This document shows, in pieces, positions 1 to 7,883 of a stretch of DNA of 64,000 bases. A program made the position numbers and the translations under genes. The notes below the pieces were generated by a model, which ran no database searches, was not told where the DNA came from, and saw only the letters and a list, made by a program, of their open reading frames with translations. Source of the DNA: a bacterium (GTDB taxonomy: Bacteria > UBA10199 > 2-02-FULL-44-16 > JAAZCA01); NCBI GenBank assembly GCA_021810905.1, contig JAJZQH010000003.1, positions 127,897 through 191,896 on the forward strand, read 5' to 3'. Each line of letters starts with the position of its first letter. Position 1 is the stretch's first letter.

Positions 1-428
1 ATACTCGGAAAATATTTCTGGATATCGCATTTCAAGACATAAGGCCGCTTTTTCGCATAGGATTGGAATCGCTCAATGGCCGCGTGCGTCCCCTTGCCTT
101 TGCGCGTGGCATAAGAATCATGAATGAACGTCGGATCAAATATCGGCTCAAGGACGTTGTGAATCGCGTGATGAACCACGCGATCGCGGTATGGCGCAGC
201 GCTGATGAGTCTTTCCTTGGGTTCGTGAATAACGAAATTCCGATATTTGCCCGGTTTATACGTCTTATCGAGAAGCTCGCGCCGGAGAGACCAGAGCTCC
301 CGTTCAAGCTGAAAATTGAACCTTGCCGTGGAGCCCTTAAATCGCTTTCCGCGCTGCGCAAGCCTCGCCGCCTTGAGGAGATTCTGAAACGATACGATAT
401 CCTCAAAGAGGTGCTTATGCCTTCGCAT
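1..428 (-). CDS. DGR-type reverse transcriptase, N-terminal part (cut by window edge)
   Basis: Reading the minus strand from an ATG at 426-428 gives about 142 residues of a retron/group II-like reverse transcriptase. The motif RDRVVHHAI lies near residue 85, and the end runs into the first palm motif (CDIQKYFPSI), after which the window stops. The catalytic YxDD box would lie outside. In DGRs this enzyme copies a template repeat RNA with adenine errors and the cDNA replaces the variable repeat of a target gene. The start overlaps the avd stop by 14 bp, so the two are probably translationally coupled. Assignment to a DGR, rather than a group II intron, rests on the avd and target neighbours. 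Confidence 0.88.
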   Translation of the reverse strand, partial: MRRHKHLFEDIVSFQNLLKAARLAQRGKRFKGSTARFNFQLERELWSLRRELLDKTYKPGKYRNFVIHEPKERLISAAPYRDRVVHHAIHNVLEPIFDPTFIHDSYATRKGKGTHAAIERFQSYAKKRPYVLKCDIQKYFPS

Positions 429-768
429 CCCTGCCCCTCTGCTGTTTGATCCAGCCGCCAAGTTGCACGCCGAGCTCGTTCATCATTTTTGAGATGACTT
501 CGTAGCGGTGCAGATTGATGAATTTCAAATCCTTGCACATGCGAACATAGTACCTCGCTTGCTCGAGTCTGATATTCGCATGCTGCAGTGACGCGATCTT
601 GTCGCGGGAATAACACGCCGACAACAGCGACTCAAACACGTCGAACACCGCCTGTTCAAGACGCTCGCCAAGCAGATATCTGTCCGAGCGCGGGAATTTC
701 GCCACTTGCGGAATGAGATACATCAGGAAGTCATAGGTCTTTGCTATAATCTGTGGAGCATTGGTCAT
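415..768 (-). CDS. avd: Avd-like DGR accessory protein
   Basis: A 117-residue, mostly helical protein with a four-helix-bundle pattern typical of Avd/S23-like proteins. Recognisable stretches are KTYDFLMYLIPQVAKFPRSD near the N-terminus, LLGERLEQAVFDVFESLL in the middle, and ARYYVRMCKDLKFI before the last helix. In known DGRs Avd forms a pentameric basic barrel that binds the reverse transcriptase and template RNA and is needed for mutagenic retrohoming. I chose the ATG at 766-768 because the upstream extension runs through a hairpin and is not protein-like. No clear Shine-Dalgarno sequence precedes it. It sits between the target gene and the RT, the usual DGR order. Confidence 0.85.
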   Translation of the reverse strand: MTNAPQIIAKTYDFLMYLIPQVAKFPRSDRYLLGERLEQAVFDVFESLLSACYSRDKIASLQHANIRLEQARYYVRMCKDLKFINLHRYEVISKMMNELGVQLGGWIKQQRGRDAKA

Positions 769-774
769 AAAAAT

Positions 775-806
775 TTGGATGGTCGCTCCAACGAGCGACC
801 ATCCAA
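775..806. other. 13-bp perfect hairpin between DGR target and avd
   Basis: Arms at 775-787 and 794-806 are exact inverted copies (TTGGATGGTCGCT and its complement) around a 6-nt loop. It begins about 25 bp past the stop codon of the target gene. DGRs of the BPP-1 type need a hairpin or cruciform just downstream of the variable repeat for efficient homing; position and shape fit that role. A short T run follows on the minus strand, so it could also attenuate transcription into avd. Confidence 0.7.
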
Positions 807-831
807 GGGTAAAAAACAAAAGTGTAAAAGT

Positions 832-1821
832 CTACAAAGGTTTTCCGGAGTCCTGGGCCGCAACCCACCGAAAGCCGAAACTGTCGTGGCGATCATCGGG
901 ATCGTCGTAGCCGCGATGGGCCGCCCGGAGGTACTGCGGATCATCGTTGAACCACGAACCCCCGCGAAGCGATTTGCATTTGCCGCTCGTGGGACCTGTC
1001 GGATCGATTACAGCATCTTTTGAATACGGCACGTACCAGTTCTGCATCCACTTCCATACGTTTCCGCACATATCGCCAAGGCCATTCGCAAGACGGGGAT
1101 ATGTTCCTACATCCGCAGTAGTCTTTGCACCATAATGAACTTGGTCCTTCGTCGGCCTCCCGCTCAGGGTCGCATATTCGCGCAGCTCGCGAGCGTCAAT
1201 CACGCGCGTAGAAGCAGTTCTGTATGGTTCATGACCGTTTCCGTTACTTGCTTGCATAACCCGCGCGGCATATTCAAACTGTTCTTCAGTCGGCAGCGCC
1301 CCGCCATGAAGAGATGCATATACAAATGCCTCATACCAACTCACCTCCACTACAGGTTGCCGGGGACGATCAAAACCGCATGAAGGACGGTGATCCGGAA
1401 TCTCCACGGACTTCAGCGAATCCGCGAAAGTCCGCATTCCGCCGATCGTCACGATATCTCCTGCCCCGGGGAAAAGCTGACTCACGGGTATCTTGTCCAC
1501 CGCTGCTCTCACTTCTTTTTCGCTGCCGCCAAGGGCGAGCACTCGCTCGACGCCCGTATCGGGATGCGCTCCGATCAGGGCTACGCGCCGGTCTCCAAGT
1601 GAATCGACGAAATTTCCGTATTGCCCATTCGTCTCATCATCCCTGCGCATCTGAAACGTAGAGATAGTGACTTCATGCACCGGCTTTTCGTCCGGTTCTC
1701 CGGTCTCAGAACCCATGGGAAACGTGCCGCCTTCGATCGTCACGAGCTCGTCGTTGGCGACTGCCGCTGCGAAATTCTGCGCGGCAAATGCATTCAACTC
1801 TACCCCGGCAAGGACTGTCAT
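832..1821 (-). CDS. DGR target: FGE-sulfatase/C-type-lectin-fold protein
   Basis: A 329-residue protein with the formylglycine-generating-enzyme-like (SUMF1) fold: GGTFPMGSETGEPDEKPVHEV near residue 36, VEVSWYEAFVYA and LPTEEQFEYAAR in the middle, and GDMCGNVWKWMQNW then LRGGSW near the C-terminus. FGE-type lectin folds are the commonest DGR targets, with variable residues displayed at the C-terminal end, as here (residues 291-315). I chose the ATG at 1819-1821 because GGAGGG lies 7 nt upstream; a TTG 15 bp earlier is less likely. There is no obvious signal peptide, so the protein may be cytoplasmic or exported another way. It probably binds variable ligands. Catalysis is unlikely. Confidence 0.85.
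   Translation of the reverse strand: MTVLAGVELNAFAAQNFAAAVANDELVTIEGGTFPMGSETGEPDEKPVHEVTISTFQMRRDDETNGQYGNFVDSLGDRRVALIGAHPDTGVERVLALGGSEKEVRAAVDKIPVSQLFPGAGDIVTIGGMRTFADSLKSVEIPDHRPSCGFDRPRQPVVEVSWYEAFVYASLHGGALPTEEQFEYAARVMQASNGNGHEPYRTASTRVIDARELREYATLSGRPTKDQVHYGAKTTADVGTYPRLANGLGDMCGNVWKWMQNWYVPYSKDAVIDPTGPTSGKCKSLRGGSWFNDDPQYLRAAHRGYDDPDDRHDSFGFRWVAAQDSGKPL
877..951 (-). other. Core of the DGR variable repeat (VR)
   Basis: These bases encode residues 291-315 of the target. Conserved FGE positions (P295, R299, A300, A301, R303, P308, R311) are interleaved with polar or aromatic residues (F291, N292, D293, D294, Y297, H302, G304, Y305, D306, D307, D309, D310, H312, D313, S314, F315). 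All sixteen of the latter use codons ending in C or T, and relatives often have Asn there. This is the footprint expected when AAC/AAT codons of a template repeat are scrambled at adenines. The template repeat is not in the window and would lie beyond the left edge. VR borders are approximate. Confidence 0.7.
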
Positions 1822-1914
1822 GGCGACACCCTCCAATTAAGGTTATGTTCTCTTATCGCACTTCTGACAGAAAGGTTGCGCGGTTTTTTTGTTTTTTTTC
1901 GAAGTATTCCAGAC

Positions 1915-3393
1915 CTACTTCAGCCGCCACTCCGTAGTTCCGTCCGGACGGTCCTTGATCTCTACGCCCATGTCGGCGAGCTCCTTGCGGATCGCGTCTG
2001 CGCGGGCGAAGTCCTTGGCAACGCGTGCGGCCTTGCGTTCGGCTATGAGTTTCTCCACAGCATCGGGATCGACGCCGCTATTCGCGTGGGCCCGCTCCTG
2101 GGTGCGGCGGCTGAAGTCCCGCGGATCGGAGCCGAATATGCCGAGGGCCTCGTCCGCCATATGCTGCAGGTGCATGAACTGCAGGACGACCCATCCTGCA
2201 AACGGTGAACGCTGAGGATCGATGACATCGAGGAAGCGGTTGGTGAGGCGAACGATCTCGAAGATCTGCCCGATGGCCATGGCGGTGTTGAAGTCGTCGT
2301 CCATCGCCGCGTTGAATCCCCCTTCAAACCGCAGCAAGGCCTCCTTGAGCTCTCGCCCTTCTTCGGTCTCGGGCTGCTCCGATTTCGTTGCGGCTTTACC
2401 GGGATGTATCGCATGCAGCCGCGCCGCCGTATCGTAGAATCGCGTGAGCGCCGAAGCAGCCTCCTCCATCGCCTTGTCGGTATAATCCAGCGGAGAGCGA
2501 TAGTGCGAGGTGAGAAGGAAGAGCCGCACTGCCTCCGCGTCGTAATGCGAGAGTATCTCTCGTATGGAGGTGATGTTGCCGAGCGACTTGCTCATCTTCT
2601 CGGTATTAATGTTGATGAAACCGTTGTGCAGCCAGTAGCGCACGAACTGTTTGCCGAAGGCGCACTCTGCCTGCGCGATCTCGTTCTCGTGATGCGGGAA
2701 GATGAGGTCGCGTCCGCCGCCGTGTATGTCGATCGGCTGGCCCAGATACTTGGTGCTCATCGCCGAGCACTCGATGTGCCAGCCGGGACGGCCGGGGCCC
2801 CACGGCGAATCCCAGGTCGGCTCGCCGGGCTTTGCCGCCTTCCAGAGGGCGAAATCCAGCGGATCCTGCTTTGATTCGTCAACCTCCACGCGCGCTCCGC
2901 TCTCCAGTTCCTCGATGTTCTTGCCGGAGAGCCTTCCGTAGTCCTTGAATTTGCGAACTGAGAAAAAAACCGTGCCGTTCACTTCATATGCATAACCGCG
3001 CTCGATCAGCGCCTTCACGGTCGCTATCATGTCGGCGATATGCTCAGTGGCCTTGGGCGCTATCGATGGCATCTGCACGCCGAGGTCGGTCATGTCGCGC
3101 TCGTATTCCTCGATGTATCGTTCAGCTATTGTCGTGCAGCTCTCGCCCTCTTTGTTCGCGCGATTGATGATTTTGTCGTCGACGTCCGTATAGTTGCGGA
3201 CATAGGTCACATCAAAGCCGCTGCGCCGAAGGTGCCTGTAGACCGTATCGAACACGACTGCGGCGCGCGCATGACCGAGATGGCATGTATCGTAGGCGGT
3301 GATGCCGCAGACGTACATATGTACCCTTGGCGGATTCAGCGGTACGAACTGCTCTTTTTTACCGGTGAGCGTATTGTAGACGAAGAGACTCAT
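1915..3393 (-). CDS. cysS: Cysteinyl-tRNA synthetase
   Basis: A 492-residue class I aminoacyl-tRNA synthetase that charges tRNA-Cys with cysteine in the cytoplasm. Visible motifs are YVCGITAYD (first zinc Cys), CHLGHA as the HIGH box, WHIECSAMS (zinc Cys), the HHENEIAQ zinc/active-site segment, and KMSKSLGN. Length matches the family. The ATG at 3391-3393 has AAGGGAG upstream. It is the last gene of the carD-ispD-ispF-cysS series, and a 173-bp palindrome lies between it and ispF. Confidence 0.98.
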   Translation of the reverse strand: MSLFVYNTLTGKKEQFVPLNPPRVHMYVCGITAYDTCHLGHARAAVVFDTVYRHLRRSGFDVTYVRNYTDVDDKIINRANKEGESCTTIAERYIEEYERDMTDLGVQMPSIAPKATEHIADMIATVKALIERGYAYEVNGTVFFSVRKFKDYGRLSGKNIEELESGARVEVDESKQDPLDFALWKAAKPGEPTWDSPWGPGRPGWHIECSAMSTKYLGQPIDIHGGGRDLIFPHHENEIAQAECAFGKQFVRYWLHNGFININTEKMSKSLGNITSIREILSHYDAEAVRLFLLTSHYRSPLDYTDKAMEEAASALTRFYDTAARLHAIHPGKAATKSEQPETEEGRELKEALLRFEGGFNAAMDDDFNTAMAIGQIFEIVRLTNRFLDVIDPQRSPFAGWVVLQFMHLQHMADEALGIFGSDPRDFSRRTQERAHANSGVDPDAVEKLIAERKAARVAKDFARADAIRKELADMGVEIKDRPDGTTEWRLK

Positions 3394-3418
3394 CGTATCT
3401 CCCTTAGTGAATCAGTAG

Positions 3419-3591
3419 ATAAGTGCATAGAATTCATTTCAGGACCCTGCGAGGGAAGGATCGTCCTTATGGACGCTGGGGAGGGGAACCGCGCTGAAAG
3501 CGCGGGGAGGGGGTTTCCCCCTCCGAAGTTGCGTCCAGAAGGACGATCCGTACCGAGCAAGAGGGTCCTGAAATGAATTCTATGCACTTAT
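3419..3591. repeat. Palindromic repeat family A, copy 1
   Basis: A 173-bp palindrome made of an outer stem of nearly 30 bp, an asymmetric internal loop, an 11-bp inner stem continuing into GGACGC/GCGTCC, and a core with two small hairpins (CCGCGC..GCGCGG and GGAGGGGG..CCCCCTCC). Copies 2 and 3 lie at 21772-21938 and 43203-43363 with the same core but different, compensated stems. Its right arm contains the last codons and stop of ispF; its left arm ends 25 bp before cysS. Confidence 0.92.
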
Positions 3592-4089
3592 GCCCTCAAG
3601 AAGCACCACTGCCTGCACCGCGATCGCCCTGCCCTCTCCCACCGCATCCATTTGCTCGTTCGTGCGCGCCTTCACGCTCACCGAGTCGATGGGCAGCGAC
3701 AGGATCTGTGCGATGCGCACGCGCATCGCCTCGATGTGAGGGGCGAGTTTCGGCTGCTGCGCGATCACGTTTGCATCCACATTCACAGTCCGCCACCCCT
3801 TCTCAGCGACGAGCGTCGCAACACAAGAGAGGAGCTTGGCGCTGTCTGCACCTTTGAATGCGGGATCGGTATCCGGGAAATGCCTTCCGATATCGCCAAG
3901 CGCACATGCCCCGAGAATGGCATCCGCTATTGCATGCAAGAGAGCATCGCCGTCGGAGTGGCCCTTGAGTCCTTTATCAAACGGAAGCGTGACGCCGCCC
4001 AATACGAGCGGACGTCCAGATACCAGGCCATGGATGTCGTAACCGATGCCAACTCGAAAGTTCGTCGTTCGTATATCTACCTTGTCCAT
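3580..4089 (-). CDS. ispF: 2-C-methyl-D-erythritol 2,4-cyclodiphosphate synthase
   Basis: A 169-residue enzyme of the non-mevalonate (MEP) isoprenoid pathway that cyclises CDP-ME 2-phosphate to MEcPP. Motifs visible are GIGYDIHGL (metal ligands D and H), [22 protein letters not shown] and the C-terminal [15 protein letters not shown] chose the ATG at 4087-4089, preceded by AAGGGA; the frame is open further upstream but that part is repeat-derived. The stop codon lies inside the arm of palindrome copy 1. It follows ispD by 49 bp in the same operon. Confidence 0.97.
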   Translation of the reverse strand: MDKVDIRTTNFRVGIGYDIHGLVSGRPLVLGGVTLPFDKGLKGHSDGDALLHAIADAILGACALGDIGRHFPDTDPAFKGADSAKLLSCVATLVAEKGWRTVNVDANVIAQQPKLAPHIEAMRVRIAQILSLPIDSVSVKARTNEQMDAVGEGRAIAVQAVVLLEGISA

Positions 4090-4118
4090 CGGATTATCCC
4101 TTGAAGAGCCCTGCGCCT

Positions 4119-4151
4119 CACGATCCACGAACCATGAATTATGAATCACGG
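4119..4151. repeat. Short copy of the ATTCACGAATCACG-type repeat
   Basis: A run of CACGATCCACGAACC / GAATTATGAATCACG units related to the larger copies at 17507-17595, 58241-58326 and 60870-60948. It lies in the ispD-ispF junction, and the last residues and TAA stop of ispD (RDS-stop, 4139-4150) are encoded by it. Confidence 0.7.
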
Positions 4152-4831
4152 GTGTTGAGGATCGCTTCTGCCATCACAAGATCCGCGGCCGTCGTGATCT
4201 TTATGTTGCGAGCATGGCACTCAACGATTCTGACGGCGAGGCCTAAGCGCTCCACGATGCTCGCTTCATCCGTTCCCACGAATCCATCCTGTTCCGCGCG
4301 CCTCATACCCTCTCTCAACAATTCCGCACGAAAGCATTGCGGCGTGCGTGCTGCCCAAAGTGCGCTGCGGTCGACGGTCTCAAGGATCGTGCCGTCCTGG
4401 TCCGCACGCTTGACCGTTTCGTTGACGCGCGATGCCAGTATGCAGGCGCCTTCTTTATATGCAAGTGCGGCTGCCCCATCGATCTCTTCGGGGGTCACGA
4501 ACGGCCTCACCGCATCGTGCACGAGAACCACGTCACAGTCCGCAGGCACGCGCGCAAGCCCGTTGGCCACCGACTGCTGACGGACCGCACCGCCGCCGGT
4601 CACGACCCAGTGTGGGGGATAAGCGAATTGATCGAGGATTTCTCTGCGAAATGACTCTTCGCGGCCTGGTTCCACGACTATGACTGCGGATTCTATGGAT
4701 TTTGCCTCGCTGAAGCGATCCAGCGTGTGGCAGACGATCGGCCTTCCGCCAATTTCAAGATACTGCTTAGGCGTGTTGCCGCCCATCCTCCGTCCGATTC
4801 CAGCCGCTGCGATGATCGCCCATGCCTTCAT
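4139..4831 (-). CDS. ispD: 2-C-methyl-D-erythritol 4-phosphate cytidylyltransferase
   Basis: A 230-residue enzyme of the MEP isoprenoid pathway that joins MEP and CTP to form CDP-ME. The N-terminal nucleotide loop [17 protein letters not shown], the [11 protein letters not shown] motif and the late [11 protein letters not shown] segment are all present. I favour the ATG at 4829-4831 because it starts right at the Rossmann strand; an ATG 15 bp earlier is possible and neither has a strong ribosome site. The C-terminus ends in repeat-derived codons. Confidence 0.97.
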   Translation of the reverse strand: MKAWAIIAAAGIGRRMGGNTPKQYLEIGGRPIVCHTLDRFSEAKSIESAVIVVEPGREESFRREILDQFAYPPHWVVTGGGAVRQQSVANGLARVPADCDVVLVHDAVRPFVTPEEIDGAAALAYKEGACILASRVNETVKRADQDGTILETVDRSALWAARTPQCFRAELLREGMRRAEQDGFVGTDEASIVERLGLAVRIVECHARNIKITTAADLVMAEAILNTRDS

Positions 4832-4872
4832 AGAGGAAGACCCCATAGTCCATAAAAAGCCGCATGGGCAAG

Positions 4873-4904
4873 GAAAATAAAAGGCCCGCCGTTTGCGGCG
4901 GGCC
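4873..4904 (-). terminator. Terminator after carD
   Basis: GGCCCGCCG/CGGCGGGCC stem (4883-4891 with 4896-4904), loop of 4 nt, followed on the minus strand by a T-rich run. It lies 24 bp past the carD stop and separates carD from ispD. Confidence 0.85.
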
Positions 4905-4927
4905 CTGGTTCTCGAGCTTACATCTTG

Positions 4928-5440
4928 TCAGTTGGCGAATATCTCGTCGATCTCCTCTGCAATCTCTTCTTCCGAAACTTCCTGGGAAATAGCCAGCTCC
5001 TTGATGATCAGCGTGCGGGCCGTATCGAGCATCTTGCGCTCGCCGAAGGAGAGCTCCTTCTCATAGCGCAGGAGCATCAGATCGCGGAGGACTTCGGCAA
5101 TTTCGTAGATGGAACCGGTCTTTATCTTGTCCATATATTCGCGATATCTGCGGTTCCACGTCTGCTCGTTGATGGAGATGTCCCTCTCGCGCATGATCTC
5201 ATAGACGATATCCACTTCGCTCTCGTTTATGACTTCCCGCAGACCGACGCTGCGGACGTTGCTTGTAGGGACCATGATGGTCATGCCGGTATCGAGGATC
5301 TTGAGGATATAGAACTTGTGCTTATTGCCTGCTATCTCTCGCTCTTCAATGGAGTGTACCTTGCCCACGCCGTGCGCGGGGTAAACTGCAACATCGCCGA
5401 CCTTGAATTCGCGGTTCAGTGCCGAACGGCGCTCCGTCAT
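4928..5440 (-). CDS. carD: CarD-family transcription factor
   Basis: A 170-residue RNA polymerase-binding regulator. The N-terminal CarD/TRCF-RID domain is visible (FKVGDVAVYPAHGVGKVHSIEE, then KFYILKILDTGMTIMVPTSN), followed by a helical DNA-contacting region (TWNRRYREYMDKIKTG, EKELSFGERKMLDTA). CarD proteins bind the RNA polymerase beta subunit and stabilise open promoter complexes. The ATG at 5438-5440 has AGGGAGG in front; the frame continues 14 codons upstream without a site. The acidic C-terminal tail (SEEEIAEEIDE) is common in deltaproteobacterial members. Confidence 0.95.
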   Translation of the reverse strand: MTERRSALNREFKVGDVAVYPAHGVGKVHSIEEREIAGNKHKFYILKILDTGMTIMVPTSNVRSVGLREVINESEVDIVYEIMRERDISINEQTWNRRYREYMDKIKTGSIYEIAEVLRDLMLLRYEKELSFGERKMLDTARTLIIKELAISQEVSEEEIAEEIDEIFAN

Positions 5441-5541
5441 GACCCCTCCCTTTGAGCCCCTGCAATGATCAAGAGGCTGCATCCCCTGTTTTTCTAATCA
5501 TTTCAATTACTTAACAAGTTTATTCCGCAACGTGCTTCGAT

Positions 5542-5571
5542 TGTATATCACAGCCCCTGAAACCCAGTCAA
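5542..5571 (-). promoter_or_regulatory. Putative sigma-70 promoter of carD
   Basis: On the minus strand TTGACT (5566-5571) and TATACA (5542-5547) are 18 bp apart, about 100 bp upstream of the carD start. The rest of 5441-5701 is AT-rich and shows no coding potential to me. Confidence 0.55.
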
Positions 5572-5701
5572 CGCGCAACTTTTTGTTTTTTAAAATCTTT
5601 TTTTGATACATGCCGTTGACGACCCTTTGCTTACCCTGCGCTTCCAGTTATCCACAGATGAGTCTGAAATCTATGTGCATTTAGTTATTAAACCATGCTG
5701 C

Positions 5702-5730
5702 TTGACAGCTTTTTCGCGATCGTCTATGTT
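5702..5730 (+). promoter_or_regulatory. Putative promoter of tRNA-Phe
   Basis: TTGACA (5702-5707) and TATGTT (5725-5730) with a 17-bp spacer, placing a start near 5737, about 37 bp before the tRNA. Confidence 0.6.
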
Positions 5731-5773
5731 GCGCCAGCTTTTTTAAAACTCCTTAGTTTCAAGCAAGTTAAAT

Positions 5774-5849
5774 GGGCAGGTAGCTCAGTCGGTAGAGCAG
5801 TAGACTGAAAATCTACGTGTCGGCGGTTCAATTCCGTCCCTGCCCACCA
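5774..5849 (+). tRNA. tRNA-Phe (GAA)
   Basis: A 76-nt cloverleaf. The acceptor arm GGGCAGG pairs with CCTGCCC, and D-loop AGCTCAGTCGGTAGAGC is present. The anticodon stem GTAGA/TCTAC holds loop CTGAAAA, giving anticodon GAA, and the T-arm contains GGTTCAATTCC. CCA is encoded. It is followed at once by a terminator, so it is a single-gene unit. Confidence 0.97.
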
Positions 5850-5850
5850 G

Positions 5851-5882
5851 GCCAGAATCTTATGATTCTGGCCGTTTTTTTG
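5851..5882 (+). terminator. Terminator after tRNA-Phe
   Basis: GCCAGAATC/GATTCTGGC stem with a short loop, then a run of T from about 5875. Confidence 0.92.
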
Positions 5883-6144
5883 ATTTACTTGCCCAAAAGC
5901 TACGCATTTTAGTCGAATTTATTCATCGAAAGACCAAAAGCGATCTCTTTGCGCGGCTGACTCCTTGTCTGGCGGGGAAGAAAGGCAGGCCCTAACCCTC
6001 CTCTCTCAATCCCATGCCTGAAAAAAATCAACAGGGAAGCGACCCTCATCGCTCCCTCAATTACGTGCTATGTGAATTTGCGAGCCATCCAATAAGGTTA
6101 TCGTCACAAAACGCAAAATTGTTGCGAGGTATTTCAAATAAAAG
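5883..6144. other. Intergenic stretch without recognisable gene
   Basis: Between the tRNA terminator and the terminator at 6145. I see no supported gene: the open frame starting at 6014 on the plus strand lacks a ribosome site and runs antisense through the next real gene. It contains CCTAACCCTCCTCTCTC-like bases resembling a repeat remnant. Confidence 0.5.
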
Positions 6145-6171
6145 AAAACCCCCGGTTTATTCGGGGGTTTT
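6145..6171 (-). terminator. Terminator after the 6209-6517 gene
   Basis: AAAACCCCCG/CGGGGGTTTT hairpin with a 7-nt loop, T-run on the minus strand side. Confidence 0.85.
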
Positions 6172-6208
6172 ATTACCATATCAGCATTATTGTTATATTA
6201 AATTTCGT

Positions 6209-6517
6209 TCAGCTCAATATTCCGAACTTCTCCGCCATCTTTACCAACGCAGCAGCAGCATTATTTTGAATCATGTCGCTGTACGGCGTGTCGTCGATGC
6301 GATCCCAGAATGCAGCATCCTCGCAATCAACTACGTCGAATTCCACGGAACGATAGGCTATGTTGCCATTGGCTTCACGAATCACCTGATTCGTGAGGAG
6401 GTTCTCATCTCGATTGAGCAGGGCCCTGAATTTGGGATGGCTCACTAGCGGAGATTCCCGCTCGACCAGGATTTCGAACAATCTGATGACTTCTTCACGC
6501 GTCCATTTCTTTGCCAT
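6209..6517 (-). CDS. Small conserved-looking hypothetical protein
   Basis: A 102-residue soluble protein that I do not recognise. The N-terminus (MAKKWTREEVIRLFEILVERES) and C-terminus look helical. The middle is acidic (FDVVDCEDAAFWDRIDD). A strong AGGGAGGGG site 3-4 nt before the ATG and a terminator behind it support it as a real gene. It lies 12 bp downstream of the stop of the 6530-6877 gene and may share its transcript. Confidence 0.7.
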   Translation of the reverse strand: MAKKWTREEVIRLFEILVERESPLVSHPKFRALLNRDENLLTNQVIREANGNIAYRSVEFDVVDCEDAAFWDRIDDTPYSDMIQNNAAAALVKMAEKFGILS

Positions 6518-6529
6518 GATCCCCTCCCT

Positions 6530-6877
6530 TTATGAATTCGAAAGATCCTTGACTACGCTTGCAAGCAGCGAAAACGCGAGCGGCGTGGGAAAGGCAAGCG
6601 CTGACGCCATCGCAAGCACGCGCGGTGTCTCGCCCTTGATCTCAGATGTCGCAGGTGCACGATCTCCGAAAAGCTGAGCCCTGATACCACCGCCCAAAGA
6701 AGTCAGCTTATTGAATTTCGCATTTGCATTGGAAACAAATCCGGAAGCAGCTGAGCTTGCAGCATTTACCGTATCAGATACGACGGCTGGAACTTCAGAC
6801 AGATCCTTTACGTTGCTGATCTTCCTGAATGTCGCCACTGCCGCCTTTGCGAAATCTACGCTGCCCCCGCTCTTCAT
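6530..6877 (-). CDS. Small Ala/Ser-rich hypothetical protein
   Basis: A 115-residue protein of unknown function. The ATG at 6875-6877 has AAGGAGG five bases upstream, which decides the start over the longer open frame. It is rich in Ala, Ser and Val (VSDTVNAASSAASGFVSNAN), with a more hydrophobic end (MASALAFPTPLAFSLLASVV) that could form a membrane or amphipathic helix. It is probably co-transcribed with the 6209-6517 gene. The Ala-rich, phasin-like composition is suggestive but too weak for an assignment. Confidence 0.65.
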   Translation of the reverse strand: MKSGGSVDFAKAAVATFRKISNVKDLSEVPAVVSDTVNAASSAASGFVSNANAKFNKLTSLGGGIRAQLFGDRAPATSEIKGETPRVLAMASALAFPTPLAFSLLASVVKDLSNS

Positions 6878-7163
6878 AATTGCCTCCTTGGTCAACCCTA
6901 CGCACCTCTTATATGCAAGCCCCTTGCCAGATGGAGACACATACAACTTGATGATATATTTAAGTATTATTGGAGTGAATCCGGCGATCTGGCGGTCTGT
7001 TACACCCAATAAAGGCGATTTCGGGGCATCCAGACCCCGATATCAGCAAGCAACGCTGAACCTGAATGGCCAACCGCCAATGACGCTTTGCTGGCATCAC
7101 TGGAAGAAAATTTGCCGGCCCTGTGTATTTGCAATCGGTATCAAATCCGCTTATCTCTCCCTC

Positions 7164-7769
7164 ATGGGCTACGAGAGAAAAGACCACTTCTACAAGCGCG
7201 CGAAACGTGAGGGCAAGGCATCGCGCGCCGTGTATAAACTTGCCGAGCTGCAGAAAAGATTCAAGCTGGTCCGCCGGGGGGACGTTGCAATCGATCTGGG
7301 CTGTGCGCCTGGGAGCTGGATGCAGGAGCTTTCGGCTATGGTGGGTCAAAACGGCAGGGTCATAGGTATAGACCTCCTCCCCCTCAAGATCTCGCTTCAG
7401 CCCAACTGCAGGTTCATAAAGGGCAACGCTGAAGATGAATCTTCGATTTCAGAGATCCATGATCTTTGCGGAGGCAAGGCAGATGCAGTGCTCTCGGATA
7501 TGTCTCCGAATCTATCCGGTATCGCATTCGCCGATTCGTATCGTTCGTACGAACTGTGCGTGCTCGCACTCAACCTCTGCTCCTCGCTGTTAAAACCCGG
7601 CGGCAATTTTGTGGTGAAGATCTTCCCAGGCGAAGAGTTCGCGGGCTTCATCGCAGAGCTCAAACGCAGATTCGAAGAGGTCGCAACTGTGATACCGGAG
7701 GCCACGCGCAAGACCTCTTCCGAGAGATACGTCATTGCCAGAGGCTTCCATATGTCAGGGGACCTCTAA
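7164..7769 (+). CDS. rlmE: 23S rRNA 2'-O-ribose methyltransferase (FtsJ/RrmJ)
   Basis: A 201-residue SAM-dependent methyltransferase expected to methylate U2552 of 23S rRNA. Motifs visible are YKLAELQKRFKLVRRGD, the SAM loop DLGCAPGSWMQEL, the catalytic-tetrad segments SDMSPNLSG and VVKIFPGEE, and the C-terminal KTSSERYVIARGF. The start at 7164 begins at GYERKDHFYKRAKREGKASR, the usual family N-terminus; the ribosome site is weak. The stop codon lies within the left arm of the 7758-7883 inverted repeat. Confidence 0.95.
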   Translation: MGYERKDHFYKRAKREGKASRAVYKLAELQKRFKLVRRGDVAIDLGCAPGSWMQELSAMVGQNGRVIGIDLLPLKISLQPNCRFIKGNAEDESSISEIHDLCGGKADAVLSDMSPNLSGIAFADSYRSYELCVLALNLCSSLLKPGGNFVVKIFPGEEFAGFIAELKRRFEEVATVIPEATRKTSSERYVIARGFHMSGDL

Positions 7770-7883
7770 GAACCGTCCAGATGCAAGGCGCCCGACTGAG
7801 GCCGGCCGAGTCGTACTTGAAGTACGTCGCAGGCCGTGCCGATGGAGGGCAACGCAGCAGATGGGCGGTTATTAGAGGTCCCC
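7758..7883. repeat. 126-bp imperfect palindromic repeat on the rlmE stop
   Basis: The 22-nt outer arms at 7758-7779 and 7862-7883 differ at only two positions. Inside is a CGTAC/GTACG hairpin flanked by GCAAGGCGC..GCAACGC-type imperfect arms. The TAA of rlmE (7767-7769) is part of the left arm. Similar sequences are familiar as interspersed repeats in deltaproteobacterial genomes. Confidence 0.85.

Noticed and set aside
32-616. Open frame on the minus strand spanning the RT and avd region
   Set aside because: It is out of frame with both the RT and Avd motifs; the sequence is Arg/Ser-rich noise.
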